Counted from the stretch's first letter, positions 17,969-26,974 are shown. The stretch is DNA of 64,000 bases from Thalassovita taeanensis (GCF_900110775.1 NZ_FOEP01000002.1:248001-312000), one strand, 5' to 3'. A program made the numbers and translations. The notes: generated by a model from the letters alone, not told the origin.

Positions 17969-18748
17969 TCACGCCCCGAAATCTTGATTGAACCCGTCGG
18001 GCGGAAGGCCGCCCAACTGCCGCGACAGATCCTGCGCGTGGCGCTTCACCTCGGCCCGGATATGCGCAATCAAATCCGCATCCATCCGCGCCACCGGGGC
18101 CGCGACGGCCACCGCGCCCACAACCGCCTGTGCCGCGTCAAAAACCGGTGCGGCGTGTGAATGCACGTCTTCCTCAAACCCGCCGACATAATCGGCAATG
18201 CCGGTCTGCCGCACCTTCACCAACAGCGCGCGCAACTGCGCCGGGTCCGTCACCGTATCCGGCGTGTGCGCATCCAGTGGCCCGGCCAAAATCGTGTCGA
18301 CGAATTCCGGCGCGCTGAAGGCCAGAACCGCCAACCCCGAACTGGTCGCATGCAGCGCCAGGGTCTCGGCGTCCTCCATCATCACCCGCGTGCGGTGCTG
18401 TGGGCTGTAGGTATATGCGATCGTCTCAAGCCGCGCGCCGCGCAGCATCGACATATGCGCGGTCTCGTTGGTCGCATCCGACAGCGCCCGCAACACATTC
18501 AACGACACTTCGCGCATCGGCACCGCCGCCTCGCGCAGCGACGCCAGCCGCAAAAATGCAGGCCCAAGCCGGTATTCGCGCCCGGTTCCGATCTGCTCCA
18601 CGAATCCCTGCTCGGCCAGTTCGCTCAACAGCCGATGCGCCGTCGCTTTGTTGATCCCCGACAGCCGCGCCATATCGCTCAATCCGATTTCATTTCGGGC
18701 ATGATCAAAATAATTGAGCAATGACAAAGCTTTGGATACTGTCCCCAT
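17969..18748 (-). CDS. IclR family transcriptional regulator
   Basis: 259 residues. An N-terminal winged helix (VSKALSLLNYFDHAR to KATAHRLLSELAEQGFVE) is followed by the IclR effector domain (LSDATNETAHMSMLRG to a final conserved region near VGAVAVAAPVARM). An ATG 21 codons further upstream is in frame, but MGTVSKAL matches the usual family start. The gene is divergent from tctC and precedes the aminotransferase gene on its own strand. The perfect inverted repeat at 18822-18848 is the likely operator. The effector is probably the substrate of the Tct system. Confidence 0.9.
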   Translation of the reverse strand: MGTVSKALSLLNYFDHARNEIGLSDMARLSGINKATAHRLLSELAEQGFVEQIGTGREYRLGPAFLRLASLREAAVPMREVSLNVLRALSDATNETAHMSMLRGARLETIAYTYSPQHRTRVMMEDAETLALHATSSGLAVLAFSAPEFVDTILAGPLDAHTPDTVTDPAQLRALLVKVRQTGIADYVGGFEEDVHSHAAPVFDAAQAVVGAVAVAAPVARMDADLIAHIRAEVKRHAQDLSRQLGGLPPDGFNQDFGA

Positions 18749-18821
18749 AGGGCTGAAGGCCTTTCTTTCCAGCTTGAAACAGGCGGAAACGTCCGCGCAT
18801 GCTCTACACATGTTAAATTTG

Positions 18822-18848
18822 TTGACAGAAACTCTGCTCCTCTGTCAA
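18822..18848. promoter_or_regulatory. Inverted repeat, likely IclR operator
   Basis: TTGACAGA (18822-18829) and TCTGTCAA (18841-18848) form perfect 8-bp arms around an 11-bp spacer. It lies between the divergent IclR gene and tctC, 54 bases before the tctC start. The left arm also contains TTGACA, so it may overlap a -35 box for tctC, though no clear -10 box follows at normal spacing. Confidence 0.6.
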
Positions 18849-18902
18849 TCTAATTTAAAACCAACGGTTTGCATAATGAACCGACACAACAGGGAGACTG
18901 CA

Positions 18903-19844
18903 ATGAAACCAACCACACTCATGGGCGGAGCACTTGCTCTTGCCATGGCTGTCACAGCCGGCGCAGCTGTGGCAGAGTATCCTGAAAAGCCGGTCAGCTT
19001 TATCGTACCCTGGCCACCGGGCGATCTCGAAGACGTCCTGACCCGGATGATCGCCGAAGATTTTCAGGCCGAATACGGCGTATCCGCAGCCGTGGTGAAC
19101 AAACCCGGCGGTGGCGGCGGGCCGTTCCCCGGCGCGATCGAGGTGGCACAGGCCCCCGCTGATGGCTACACCATCGGGTCATTCGTGATCGGCGTGCCGG
19201 TTGTCGGCCACCAGATCGGCATCGACGAACTGACCCCGGCCAAATTCGACCCGCTGGGCGTTTTCCTGACCTATCCGTTCGTCATCGCCACCAGCGCCGA
19301 CGCGCCTTATTCCACCATGGCCGAACTGGCAGACTATGCCAAATCGAACGATGTGGCGCTGGGGCATTTTGGCGATGTGCTGACCCCCACCCAAGTAACC
19401 AAGGCCTTCGCTAAGAATGCCGGGTTCGAATGGGGCTCAGACGCGGCCTTTGATGCGCTTGATTGCAACACGCTGGCCTCGGGCGACGCGGATGTGATCA
19501 ACACCACGCTGCAACTGATCCTGCCCTGCCTCGACAGCGTCAAGGTGCTGGTCTCGATCACCGACGAGCGTATCCCGCTGGTGCCCGACGCCCCCACGAT
19601 CGGCGAGTTGGACGACACCCTTAACATCGCGCTGTGGAACGGGCTGTTCGTGACCAAGGACACCCCCGCTGACGTGCGTGAGAAAATCATCGCCGTGGCG
19701 GAGAAAACCGTGACGAGCGAGCGCGCACAGGCCATCGCTGCCGAAACCGGCGCACTGGTTTATTGGCAAGGGGCCGACGCGGCCGCCGCCCGGATCGCCA
19801 CCGATATCGCAACCGTGGACCGCATCGGCAAACTGCTGGAATGA
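18903..19844 (+). CDS. tctC: Tripartite tricarboxylate transporter substrate-binding protein
   Basis: A 313-residue periplasmic binding protein that captures a carboxylate or similar anion for the TctAB membrane pair. A signal peptide ends at AAVA-EYPEKP. The family motifs PWPPGD (a variant of the usual PxxPGG), VVNKPGGGGG and APADGYTIG follow. AGGGAGA lies eight bases before the ATG. It is the first gene of a plus-strand cluster with tctB, tctA and catabolic enzymes. The ligand cannot be named from sequence. Confidence 0.9.
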   Translation: MKPTTLMGGALALAMAVTAGAAVAEYPEKPVSFIVPWPPGDLEDVLTRMIAEDFQAEYGVSAAVVNKPGGGGGPFPGAIEVAQAPADGYTIGSFVIGVPVVGHQIGIDELTPAKFDPLGVFLTYPFVIATSADAPYSTMAELADYAKSNDVALGHFGDVLTPTQVTKAFAKNAGFEWGSDAAFDALDCNTLASGDADVINTTLQLILPCLDSVKVLVSITDERIPLVPDAPTIGELDDTLNIALWNGLFVTKDTPADVREKIIAVAEKTVTSERAQAIAAETGALVYWQGADAAAARIATDIATVDRIGKLLE

Positions 19845-19907
19845 TCCCGACATCCGGGCCGGACGATCCTGTCGTCCGGCCCTTCCCCTACCCCGGACCT
19901 CCCTGAC

Positions 19908-20438
19908 ATGAGCAGCGAAGACCCCTCCCGCCCCATTGGCAGACGCAGCGGCCAGCTCCTGTTTGCACTGGGCTTCGTGATCCTCTCGGCACTGTTGCTA
20001 AGCCAGATCACCGAGCAGACCAAATGGGCCGCAAAAACCAAATTCTTTGCACAGCCCCGCTTCTGGCCCGCCGTCAGCCTTGCCGGCATGGTGCTGTTTG
20101 GCGGGCTGCACCTCTGGCGCCTGCCGCGTCGCCGCTATGCCCGCGCCGACGGGCAAGAGGCGCGGATCTGGCTGGCCTCTCTGGAATATGCGCTGTGGTT
20201 TCTTGCCTATGTCTGGCTGGTGCCGCTGGCCGGATACCTGCCGACCACGCTGGTGTTCATGCCGCTGATGGTCTGGCGACTTGGCTACCGTGACCGCCGC
20301 ATGCTGTGGATCAGCGCGGGGCTGGGCTTTGCCATCGTCGTGCTGTTCAAAAGTCTGCTGCACGTCAGAATCCCCGGCGGGGCGATCTATGAATATCTCC
20401 CCGGCGCGATGCGCAACTTTTTCATCCTGAATTTCTGA
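19908..20438 (+). CDS. tctB: Tripartite tricarboxylate transporter small membrane subunit
   Basis: 176 residues with four hydrophobic segments, the usual TctB plan: LLFALGFVILSALLLS, a helix near 60-75, YALWFLAYVWLVPLAGYLP, and WISAGLGFAIVVLFKSLL. The last helix with a short LHVRIPGG tail is characteristic of the family. It lies 63 bases after tctC and nine bases before tctA. Confidence 0.9.
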   Translation: MSSEDPSRPIGRRSGQLLFALGFVILSALLLSQITEQTKWAAKTKFFAQPRFWPAVSLAGMVLFGGLHLWRLPRRRYARADGQEARIWLASLEYALWFLAYVWLVPLAGYLPTTLVFMPLMVWRLGYRDRRMLWISAGLGFAIVVLFKSLLHVRIPGGAIYEYLPGAMRNFFILNF

Positions 20439-20447
20439 GGGTCTGAT

Positions 20448-22067
20448 ATGGATCTGCTTCTCTCCAGCCTCGATATTCTGGCGCGCTGGGATGTGGCCTT
20501 GGCGCTGCTGGTCGGCTCGGTCGGCGGGGTTCTGATCGGGGCCATTCCAGGCGTTGGCCCCGCCGTTGCCATCGCCATCCTGCTGCCCGCCACCTTCTCG
20601 ATGGACCCCATCGTAGGGCTGACCGTGCTGCTGGGGATCTACGGCAGCTCGATGTATGGCGGCGCGATCCCGGCGATCCTGATCAATACCCCCGGCACCG
20701 CAGTCAACGCGCTGACCACCTATGACGGTTTTCCGATGACCACGCGCGGCGAAGCCCGCCGCGCGCTCAGCCTGGCCTATTCCGCGTCGTTCTTCGGCGG
20801 CATCTTTTCGGTCATCTGCCTGATCCTGTTCGCCCCGGTGCTGGCCAAAATCGCCCCAATGTTCGGCTCGCGCGAGATTTTTCTGGCGGCACTTTTGGGC
20901 ATCATCCTTGTGGTCACCGCCCACCGCGGCCAGACCCTGATCGCCGCCGCGCTGGCCTGCCTGGGGATATTCATCAACACCATCGGGCTTGAACCGGTGA
21001 AATATTCCAAACGCTACACCTTCGATCAATCCTATCTGTCCAGCGGGATCAACCTGATCGTGGTGGTTCTGGGCCTGTTTGCCCTGTCACAGGCGTTCTT
21101 CCTGTTGCAGGGCGAGGATGAAAAAACCCGCATCACCAAACTGAAAGGCGGCCTGTTTCAGGGCCTGCGCGAACTCGGGCGCCACCCGCGCGTGGCCGCA
21201 GTCTCAGCCAGCTTCGGCGTGGTGATGGGGATGATCCCCGGCGTGGGCGAGTTTACGGCGCAATTCATGTCCTACACCTATGCGCAGAAATCCTCGAAAC
21301 GGCCGCAGGATTTCGGCCATGGCTCCAGCGAAGGGCTGATCGCGGCCGAAACCTCGAACAACGCCGTGCCCGCCGCCGCCATGGTGCCGCTGCTGGCCCT
21401 TGGCATCCCCGGCGAGGCGCTGACCGCGATGATGCTGTCGGTGTTTTACGTCCACAACGTCGTGCCCGGCCCGCAGCTGTTCCAGAACCAGATGGATTTC
21501 GTCATGGCGCTCTATCTGGCGCTGCTGATCCTGAATGTCATGGTGCTGGTGTTCCTTCTGTTCGCCACCAATCAGCTGATCAAGGTGGTGAAAATCCCCA
21601 ACCGGTTCCTTGGCGTCTGTGTCCTGACGCTCAGCTTCGTTGGCGTCTATTCCTTGCGCAACTCGGCCACCGATTGCGTGATTGCCACGGTTTTCGGCGT
21701 TCTGGGCTTCGTCCTGAAACGCCTGTCGCTGCCCGTCGTGCCGATCATCCTCGGCATGGTTCTGGGCGGCATCATGGAGGTCAAGCTGCGCGCCGGAATG
21801 GCCCGCGTCAAAACCCCGTTCGATTTCATCGACCGCCCCATCGCCATGATCCTGTTTCTGGTGATCCTCGGCGTGTTGGCCCTGCATATCCGCCGCGTCT
21901 GGCTGGATCACAAACTAATCAAGGAGGCCAGATGGTCGACCAAACACTCATCGACGCGCTTCGGCGCGCACCTGTTGCGCCGCAAAAACTTCATATCAAC
22001 GGAGCGTGGCAAGACGGTTCGGGCACGCCGCTCGACGTTGTCTCACCGATCGACGGACAAAGACTGA
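20448..22067 (+). CDS. tctA: Tripartite tricarboxylate transporter large membrane subunit, long C-terminal tail
   Basis: A 539-residue multi-spanning membrane protein with the two family glycine/proline motifs, GAIPGVGPAVAIAILLPATF near residue 31 and GMIPGVGEFTAQFMSY near residue 264. Homologues usually end soon after the last helix, about residue 490. Here a basic tail of about 45 residues continues and overlaps the following aldehyde dehydrogenase gene by 136 bases in another frame. The tail composition (Arg/Ser/Thr-rich, no hydrophobic pattern) suggests a lost stop codon rather than a functional domain. Confidence 0.9.
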   Translation: MDLLLSSLDILARWDVALALLVGSVGGVLIGAIPGVGPAVAIAILLPATFSMDPIVGLTVLLGIYGSSMYGGAIPAILINTPGTAVNALTTYDGFPMTTRGEARRALSLAYSASFFGGIFSVICLILFAPVLAKIAPMFGSREIFLAALLGIILVVTAHRGQTLIAAALACLGIFINTIGLEPVKYSKRYTFDQSYLSSGINLIVVVLGLFALSQAFFLLQGEDEKTRITKLKGGLFQGLRELGRHPRVAAVSASFGVVMGMIPGVGEFTAQFMSYTYAQKSSKRPQDFGHGSSEGLIAAETSNNAVPAAAMVPLLALGIPGEALTAMMLSVFYVHNVVPGPQLFQNQMDFVMALYLALLILNVMVLVFLLFATNQLIKVVKIPNRFLGVCVLTLSFVGVYSLRNSATDCVIATVFGVLGFVLKRLSLPVVPIILGMVLGGIMEVKLRAGMARVKTPFDFIDRPIAMILFLVILGVLALHIRRVWLDHKLIKEARWSTKHSSTRFGAHLLRRKNFISTERGKTVRARRSTLSHRSTDKD

Positions 22068-23416
22068 CCACGCTGGAATGCGCCACGGCACCCGATGTTG
22101 ACCGCGCCGTTGCCGCCGCCCGCGCGTCGTTCGACGATGGCCGCTGGTCGCGTATGGCCCCGGCAGGCCGCAAGAAAGTGCTGCACAAAATCGCCGACCT
22201 GATCGAGGCCGAAGCCCTGGCCCTGACCGTTCTGGGCGTGCGCGACAACGGCACCGAAATCAACATGGCCCTCAAGGCCGAGGCCGGGTCCGCCGCAGGC
22301 ACCTTCCGTTATTACGCCGAGGCGCTGGATAAGGTGTATGGCGAGATTGCCCCCACCGCCCCCAATGTTCTGGGGCTGATCCACCGCGACCCCGTGGGCG
22401 TTGTCGGCGCCATTGTGCCGTGGAATTTCCCGCTGATGATCGGCGCATGGAAACTGGCCCCGGCCTTGGCGGCGGGCAATTCCGTGGTGCTGAAACCCGC
22501 CGAAACCGCCTCGCTCTCGTTGCTGCGTCTGGCAGACATCTGCGCCGAGGCTGGCCTGCCCGACGGCGTGCTGAACGTCGTCACCGGACCGGGGCATATA
22601 ACCGGCGAAGCACTGGCGCTGTCGATGGATGTCGATGTGCTGGTCTTCACCGGCTCAGGCGCCACCGGTCGGCGATTGCTGGAATATTCCGCGCGCTCCA
22701 ACCTGAAACGGGTCTATCTGGAACTGGGCGGCAAATCCCCCAACGTGGTCTTCGCCGACGCGCCTGATCTGGACCTTGCCGCAAAAACCTCGGCCATGGG
22801 GATCTTCCGCAACTCCGGTCAGGTCTGCGTCGCTGGCTCGCGCCTGCTGGTCGAGGCTTCGGTGCACGACGATTTCGTCGCCCGCGTCGCGCATCACGCG
22901 GCGGCGCTGCAAGTCGGCGACCCGCTGGACCTGAACAGCCACATCGGCGCGGTCAATTCGGAAACCCAACTGGCGGGCAATCTGGGCTTTGTCAGCGATG
23001 CCGTGGCCGAGGGCGCCACACTCGCCCTTGGCGGCAACCGCATCCTGCAAGACACCGGCGGCACCTATATGGAGCCCACGATTGTCACCGGCGTCGCCCC
23101 GCATCACCGCCTCGCGCAGCAAGAGGTCTTCGGCCCGGTTCTGGCCGTCACCCCCTTCACCACTGACGCCGAAGCGATCACCATCGCCAATTCCACCGAC
23201 TACGGACTATCCGCAGGCGTATGGACAGCATCGCTGCCCCGCGCCCACAAGATGATCCGCGCCATCCGCGCGGGCATCGTGCATGTGAACACATATGGCG
23301 GGTCGGACAACACCGTGCCGCTGGGCGGCGTCAAACAATCCGGCAACGGGCATGACAAATCACTGCACGCGATGGATAAGTACCTCGACCTCAAAACCGC
23401 TTGGATTCAACTATGA
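21932..23416 (+). CDS. Aldehyde dehydrogenase (PuuC/GabD-like)
   Basis: A 494-residue NAD(P)-dependent aldehyde dehydrogenase. Catalytic C299 (GQVCVAG) and general-base E264 (ELGGKSPNVVF) are present, as is the cofactor segment VPWNFPLMIGAWKLAPALAAGN. The sequence is closest in style to PuuC-type enzymes that oxidise amino-aldehydes. AAGGAGG precedes the ATG, which lies inside the tctA tail. The gene ends in an ATGA overlap with the phospho-lyase-like gene, so it probably oxidises the aldehyde that enzyme produces. Confidence 0.9.
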   Translation: MVDQTLIDALRRAPVAPQKLHINGAWQDGSGTPLDVVSPIDGQRLTTLECATAPDVDRAVAAARASFDDGRWSRMAPAGRKKVLHKIADLIEAEALALTVLGVRDNGTEINMALKAEAGSAAGTFRYYAEALDKVYGEIAPTAPNVLGLIHRDPVGVVGAIVPWNFPLMIGAWKLAPALAAGNSVVLKPAETASLSLLRLADICAEAGLPDGVLNVVTGPGHITGEALALSMDVDVLVFTGSGATGRRLLEYSARSNLKRVYLELGGKSPNVVFADAPDLDLAAKTSAMGIFRNSGQVCVAGSRLLVEASVHDDFVARVAHHAAALQVGDPLDLNSHIGAVNSETQLAGNLGFVSDAVAEGATLALGGNRILQDTGGTYMEPTIVTGVAPHHRLAQQEVFGPVLAVTPFTTDAEAITIANSTDYGLSAGVWTASLPRAHKMIRAIRAGIVHVNTYGGSDNTVPLGGVKQSGNGHDKSLHAMDKYLDLKTAWIQL

Positions 23417-24702
23417 CCGAAACCCTGCTTGAAAAACGCGCCCGCCTGCTGGGCCCCAATATGCCCACCTTCTATGATGACCCCGTGCATCTGGTGAAAG
23501 GACAGGGCGTCTGGCTCTGGGATGATCAGGGCCGCAAATACCTTGATTGCTATAACAACGTGCCGCATGTCGGCCACTGCCACCCGCGCGTGGTCGAAGC
23601 GATCTGTAAACAGGCCGGAACGCTGAACACCCACACCCGGTATCTGCACGACGGGATCGTGAACTATGCCGAGGCGCTGACCGCCACCTTCGACGACAGC
23701 CTTGATACCGTCCTGATGACCTGCACCGGGTCCGAGGCCAACGACGTCGCCCTGCGCATGGCGCAGGCCGTGACCGGCAAAACCGGTGTGATCGCCACCG
23801 ATCACACCTATCACGGCAACACCATGGCGGTGTCGCAACTGTCGCGCACCAAACCACCGATCGGCGGCTACTGGGACAATATCGCCTTCGTCCCCGCCCC
23901 CGACAGCTATCGCCCCTTGGGGGGCGAGCCGGGCATGGCGCACGCCCTCGCCTTCGCCGCCGAGGTCGAAAAACAGATCGCCGTGCTCGAGACCAAAGGC
24001 CACGGCATTTCCGCGCTGGTGGTCTGTCCGGCCTTTGCCAACGAAGGCTTCCCCGACCTGCCGCACGGCTGGCTGACCCCCGCAGTCGAGGCCGTGCGCC
24101 GCGCTGGCGGCATCATCATCGCAGATGAGGTCCAGCCCGGTTTCGGCCGCCTTGGCAGCCACTTCTGGGGCCACCAGAAAATCGGCTTTGTTCCGGAAAT
24201 TGCCACCATCGGCAAACCCATGGCCAACGGCCACCCCGTCGGCGCGGTGATTGCCGGGCACGATGCAATGGCCGCCTTCCGCAACGCCTTTGGCTATTTC
24301 AACACCTTCGGCGGCAATCCGGTCTCCACCGCCGCCTGCCTTGCCACCTTGCAGGTGATCAACGACGAAGGCCTGATGCAGAACGCGGCCGAGGTTGGCG
24401 CCTATGCCAAAACCGCGCTGCAACAGCTTGCAGACCGCCACGCCTGCATCGGCGATGTGCGCGGCTCGGGGCTGTTCTTCGGTGCCGAAATGGTGCTGGA
24501 CCGCGCCACCAAAGCCCCCGCCACCGCTTTCACCAAACGCGTCGCCAACGGCATGCGCCAGCGCGGCGTGCTGCTGAACTTCCTCGGGGTGCACTACAAC
24601 GTGCTGAAAATGCGCCCGCCCATGGTCTTTGCCCGCGAAAACGTCGATCAGATGATCGAGGCACTCGACGCGGTCCTGACCGAAACCCCGTTAACCGCAT
24701 GA
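23413..24702 (+). CDS. PLP enzyme of the ethanolamine-phosphate/phosphohydroxylysine phospho-lyase type
   Basis: 429 residues, class III aminotransferase fold with Schiff-base lysine K268 (GKPMANGHPVG). The opening NNVPHVGHCHPRVVEA and the closing VHYNVLKMRPPM closely recall human ETNPPL and PHYKPL, which remove ammonia and phosphate from phosphoethanolamine or 5-phosphohydroxylysine to leave an aldehyde. The downstream overlapping gene encodes an APH-type kinase and the upstream overlapping gene an aldehyde dehydrogenase. Together these support a phospho-lyase rather than an ordinary transaminase. The exact substrate is unknown. Database annotation would probably read simply aminotransferase. 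Confidence 0.82.
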   Translation: MTETLLEKRARLLGPNMPTFYDDPVHLVKGQGVWLWDDQGRKYLDCYNNVPHVGHCHPRVVEAICKQAGTLNTHTRYLHDGIVNYAEALTATFDDSLDTVLMTCTGSEANDVALRMAQAVTGKTGVIATDHTYHGNTMAVSQLSRTKPPIGGYWDNIAFVPAPDSYRPLGGEPGMAHALAFAAEVEKQIAVLETKGHGISALVVCPAFANEGFPDLPHGWLTPAVEAVRRAGGIIIADEVQPGFGRLGSHFWGHQKIGFVPEIATIGKPMANGHPVGAVIAGHDAMAAFRNAFGYFNTFGGNPVSTAACLATLQVINDEGLMQNAAEVGAYAKTALQQLADRHACIGDVRGSGLFFGAEMVLDRATKAPATAFTKRVANGMRQRGVLLNFLGVHYNVLKMRPPMVFARENVDQMIEALDAVLTETPLTA

Positions 24703-25640
24703 GCGATACAACAGCCATCCGCGCCGCCGCTCTGTGGGGGATCACCCCGGATCAGATCACCCTCGCCGCCCGGCGCGAAAATACCGTCTACCGCGCCACC
24801 ACACCGGCGGGCCGTTTCGCCCTGCGCCTGCACCGCCCCGGCTACCGTACCGAGGCCGAGCTGACCTCGGAACTGCAATGGATGGCGATGCTGAACAGCG
24901 GCGGCATGACCGTCCCGCGCCCGATCCCCTCGCAGTCCGGCACCCTGATCGAGATGGTCGAGGAAACACCGGTGGATCTGCTGACATGGCTGCCCGGCCA
25001 CCCCGCAGGCACCGCAGGCACGCTTGATGGCATCCCCGACCGCGCCGGATTCTGCCGCCAGCTTGGCCAAACCTTCGCCATGCTGCACGACCTCAGCGAC
25101 GCCTGGCAGCCGCCCGCAGGTTTCAGCCGCCCGCATTGGAACCGCGCCGGCCTGCTGGGCGCGACCCCGCTCTGGGGCCGGTTCTGGGACAACCCCGACC
25201 TGACGCAATCACAGCGCACCACCCTGCTGGCCGTGCGCGACCGGGCCGAGGCCTGCCTTGCCGCGCTGGAATCGGATCTCGACTATGGCCTGATCCACGC
25301 CGACGCGCTCAGCGAAAACATTCTGGTCGAGGCAGGCACCCTGTCGCTGATCGACTTCGACGATGGCGGCTATGGCTTTCGTGACTTCGATCTGGCCACC
25401 TTCCTGCTGCGCTTTCTGGATGCCCCCGATTACCCCGCCCTGCGCGACGCATTGCTCGAAGGCTACGCCACACGGCGGCACGTCGACCCCGAACAGCTCG
25501 AACTGTTCATCCTGCTGCGCGCCCTGACCTATCCCGGCTGGATCATCCCCCGCCTCGCCGAACCCGGCGGCGCCGACCGTTGCACCCGCGCGATCCGAAC
25601 GGCCCTGCCGCTGGCCGAAGCCTTCCTGCGCACGCCCTGA
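24699..25640 (+). CDS. APH-family small-molecule kinase (hydroxylysine/ethanolamine kinase type)
   Basis: A 313-residue aminoglycoside-phosphotransferase-fold kinase. The catalytic loop H200-A-D-A-L-S-E-N207 and the metal-binding D219-F-D221 are intact. Members of this fold phosphorylate hydroxyl groups on small amines, including choline, homoserine and 5-hydroxylysine. It overlaps the phospho-lyase-like gene by four bases. The kinase would supply the phosphorylated substrate for that enzyme. Antibiotic resistance is less likely given this context. Confidence 0.85.
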   Translation: MSDTTAIRAAALWGITPDQITLAARRENTVYRATTPAGRFALRLHRPGYRTEAELTSELQWMAMLNSGGMTVPRPIPSQSGTLIEMVEETPVDLLTWLPGHPAGTAGTLDGIPDRAGFCRQLGQTFAMLHDLSDAWQPPAGFSRPHWNRAGLLGATPLWGRFWDNPDLTQSQRTTLLAVRDRAEACLAALESDLDYGLIHADALSENILVEAGTLSLIDFDDGGYGFRDFDLATFLLRFLDAPDYPALRDALLEGYATRRHVDPEQLELFILLRALTYPGWIIPRLAEPGGADRCTRAIRTALPLAEAFLRTP

Positions 25641-25673
25641 CCCCATGATTCCCCGACCGACAAGAGGCCGAAT

Positions 25674-26918
25674 ATGACCGCCCCCAAGACCATTCTCGTC
25701 GCTGGCACCTATGACACCAAAGATGACGAACTGTCCTATCTGGCCGAACGCATCCGCGCACAGGGCGGCGCCGTCCTGTCGATGGATGTCAGCGTGCTGG
25801 GCGATCCCAAAACCCCCACCGACCTCAGCAAACATCAGGTCGCCGAAGCAGGCGGCAGCACGATCCAGACCGCGATCGACAGCAATGATGAAAACGTCGC
25901 AATGCAGATCATGGCCAAAGGCGCCGCTGCCCTCGCCGCCCGCCTGCACGCCCAAGCGCGCATCGACGGGGTAATCGTGCTGGGCGGCACGATGGGCACC
26001 GATCTGGCGCTTGACCTGTGCAGCGCCCTGCCACTGGGCGTGCCGAAATATGTCGTCTCGACCGTGTCTTTCTCGGCCATGCTGCCGCCCGAACGGCTGG
26101 CCGCAGATATTCAGATGATCCTCTGGGCCGGCGGGCTCTATGGTCTGAACTCGGTCTGCAAATCCTCGCTGTCACAGGCCGCCGGGGCTGTGCTCGGCGC
26201 CGCCCGCGCCGTCGAAGCGCCAAACAGCAGCAAACCCCTGATCGGCATGACCTCGTTCGGCAAAACCATCCTGCACTATATGGTCCAGCTGAAACCGGCG
26301 CTGGAACAGCGCGGCTACGAGGTCGCCGTCTTCCACGCCACCGGCATGGGCGGACGCGCATTTGAATCGCTCGCCGCCGAACGCGCCTTTGCCTGCGTGA
26401 TGGATTTCGCCACGCAGGAAGTCGGCAATCACCTGATGGGCTCGGGCATTTCTGCGGGCGCGGACAGGCTGACCAACGCCGGCAACAGCGCCACACCTCA
26501 GATGATCGCCCCAGCCTGCTATGATCTGGTCGACCTGATCGGCTGGCAGCCCCTGCCCGACCGCCTGTCCGACCGCCCCAGCCACGCGCACAACCGGCTG
26601 CTCACCTCTGTCGTGCTCACCGCGGATGAACGCCGCCAGGTCGCCCGCACCATGTCCGCCAAGCTTTCAACCGCCAAAGGGCCGACCGCCTTCCTGCTGC
26701 CCACCCAAGGCTGCAACGAATGGGACCGCCCCGGCGCCCCGCTGCACGACGCCGAAGGGCTATCCGCCTTCTGCGAGGAACTGCGCACCACCTGCCCGGC
26801 CAACACCCAGCTGCACGAACTCCCCTGCCACATCAACGACCCCGACTTCAGCCAAACCGTCCTGGCACTCTTCGACACATGGGTCGCGCAGGGCATCGTG
26901 CCCCCCGGACAGCCCTGA
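25674..26918 (+). CDS. Tm-1-like/UPF0261 ATP-binding protein
   Basis: A 414-residue protein of the UPF0261 family, whose N-terminal half resembles the ATP-binding domain of plant Tm-1. Visible features are the opening ILVAGTYDTKDDELSYL, the GVIVLGGTMGTDLAL glycine loop, and FHATGMGGRAFESL in the second half. The biochemical role of the bacterial proteins is not settled, and they often occur beside catabolic genes. It lies 33 bases after the kinase, last in the Tct cluster. Confidence 0.85.
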   Translation: MTAPKTILVAGTYDTKDDELSYLAERIRAQGGAVLSMDVSVLGDPKTPTDLSKHQVAEAGGSTIQTAIDSNDENVAMQIMAKGAAALAARLHAQARIDGVIVLGGTMGTDLALDLCSALPLGVPKYVVSTVSFSAMLPPERLAADIQMILWAGGLYGLNSVCKSSLSQAAGAVLGAARAVEAPNSSKPLIGMTSFGKTILHYMVQLKPALEQRGYEVAVFHATGMGGRAFESLAAERAFACVMDFATQEVGNHLMGSGISAGADRLTNAGNSATPQMIAPACYDLVDLIGWQPLPDRLSDRPSHAHNRLLTSVVLTADERRQVARTMSAKLSTAKGPTAFLLPTQGCNEWDRPGAPLHDAEGLSAFCEELRTTCPANTQLHELPCHINDPDFSQTVLALFDTWVAQGIVPPGQP

Positions 26919-26921
26919 TGG

Positions 26922-26954
26922 TTTCTTTCTGACCCAAATACTCCCGCCGGAGGC
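26922..26954. repeat. Intergenic repeat element, copy after UPF0261 gene
   Basis: A 23-nt block beginning TTCTTTCTGACCC and ending AATACTCCC is identical to one at 47993-48015. Each is followed by a small hairpin (here CTCC-CGCC-GGAG). It lies four bases after the stop codon and may act as a terminator or RNA-end structure. Confidence 0.7.
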
Positions 26955-26974
26955 ACCTGCCCGCACCACAAGCA

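Noticed and set aside
19425-19437. A GGTTCGAA-like tRNA T-loop motif
   Set aside because: It lies inside tctC coding sequence and no cloverleaf can be drawn around it.
24699-25640. Aminoglycoside resistance for the APH-fold kinase
   Set aside because: The gene overlaps a phospho-lyase-like gene in a catabolic cluster, and no mobile element is present.
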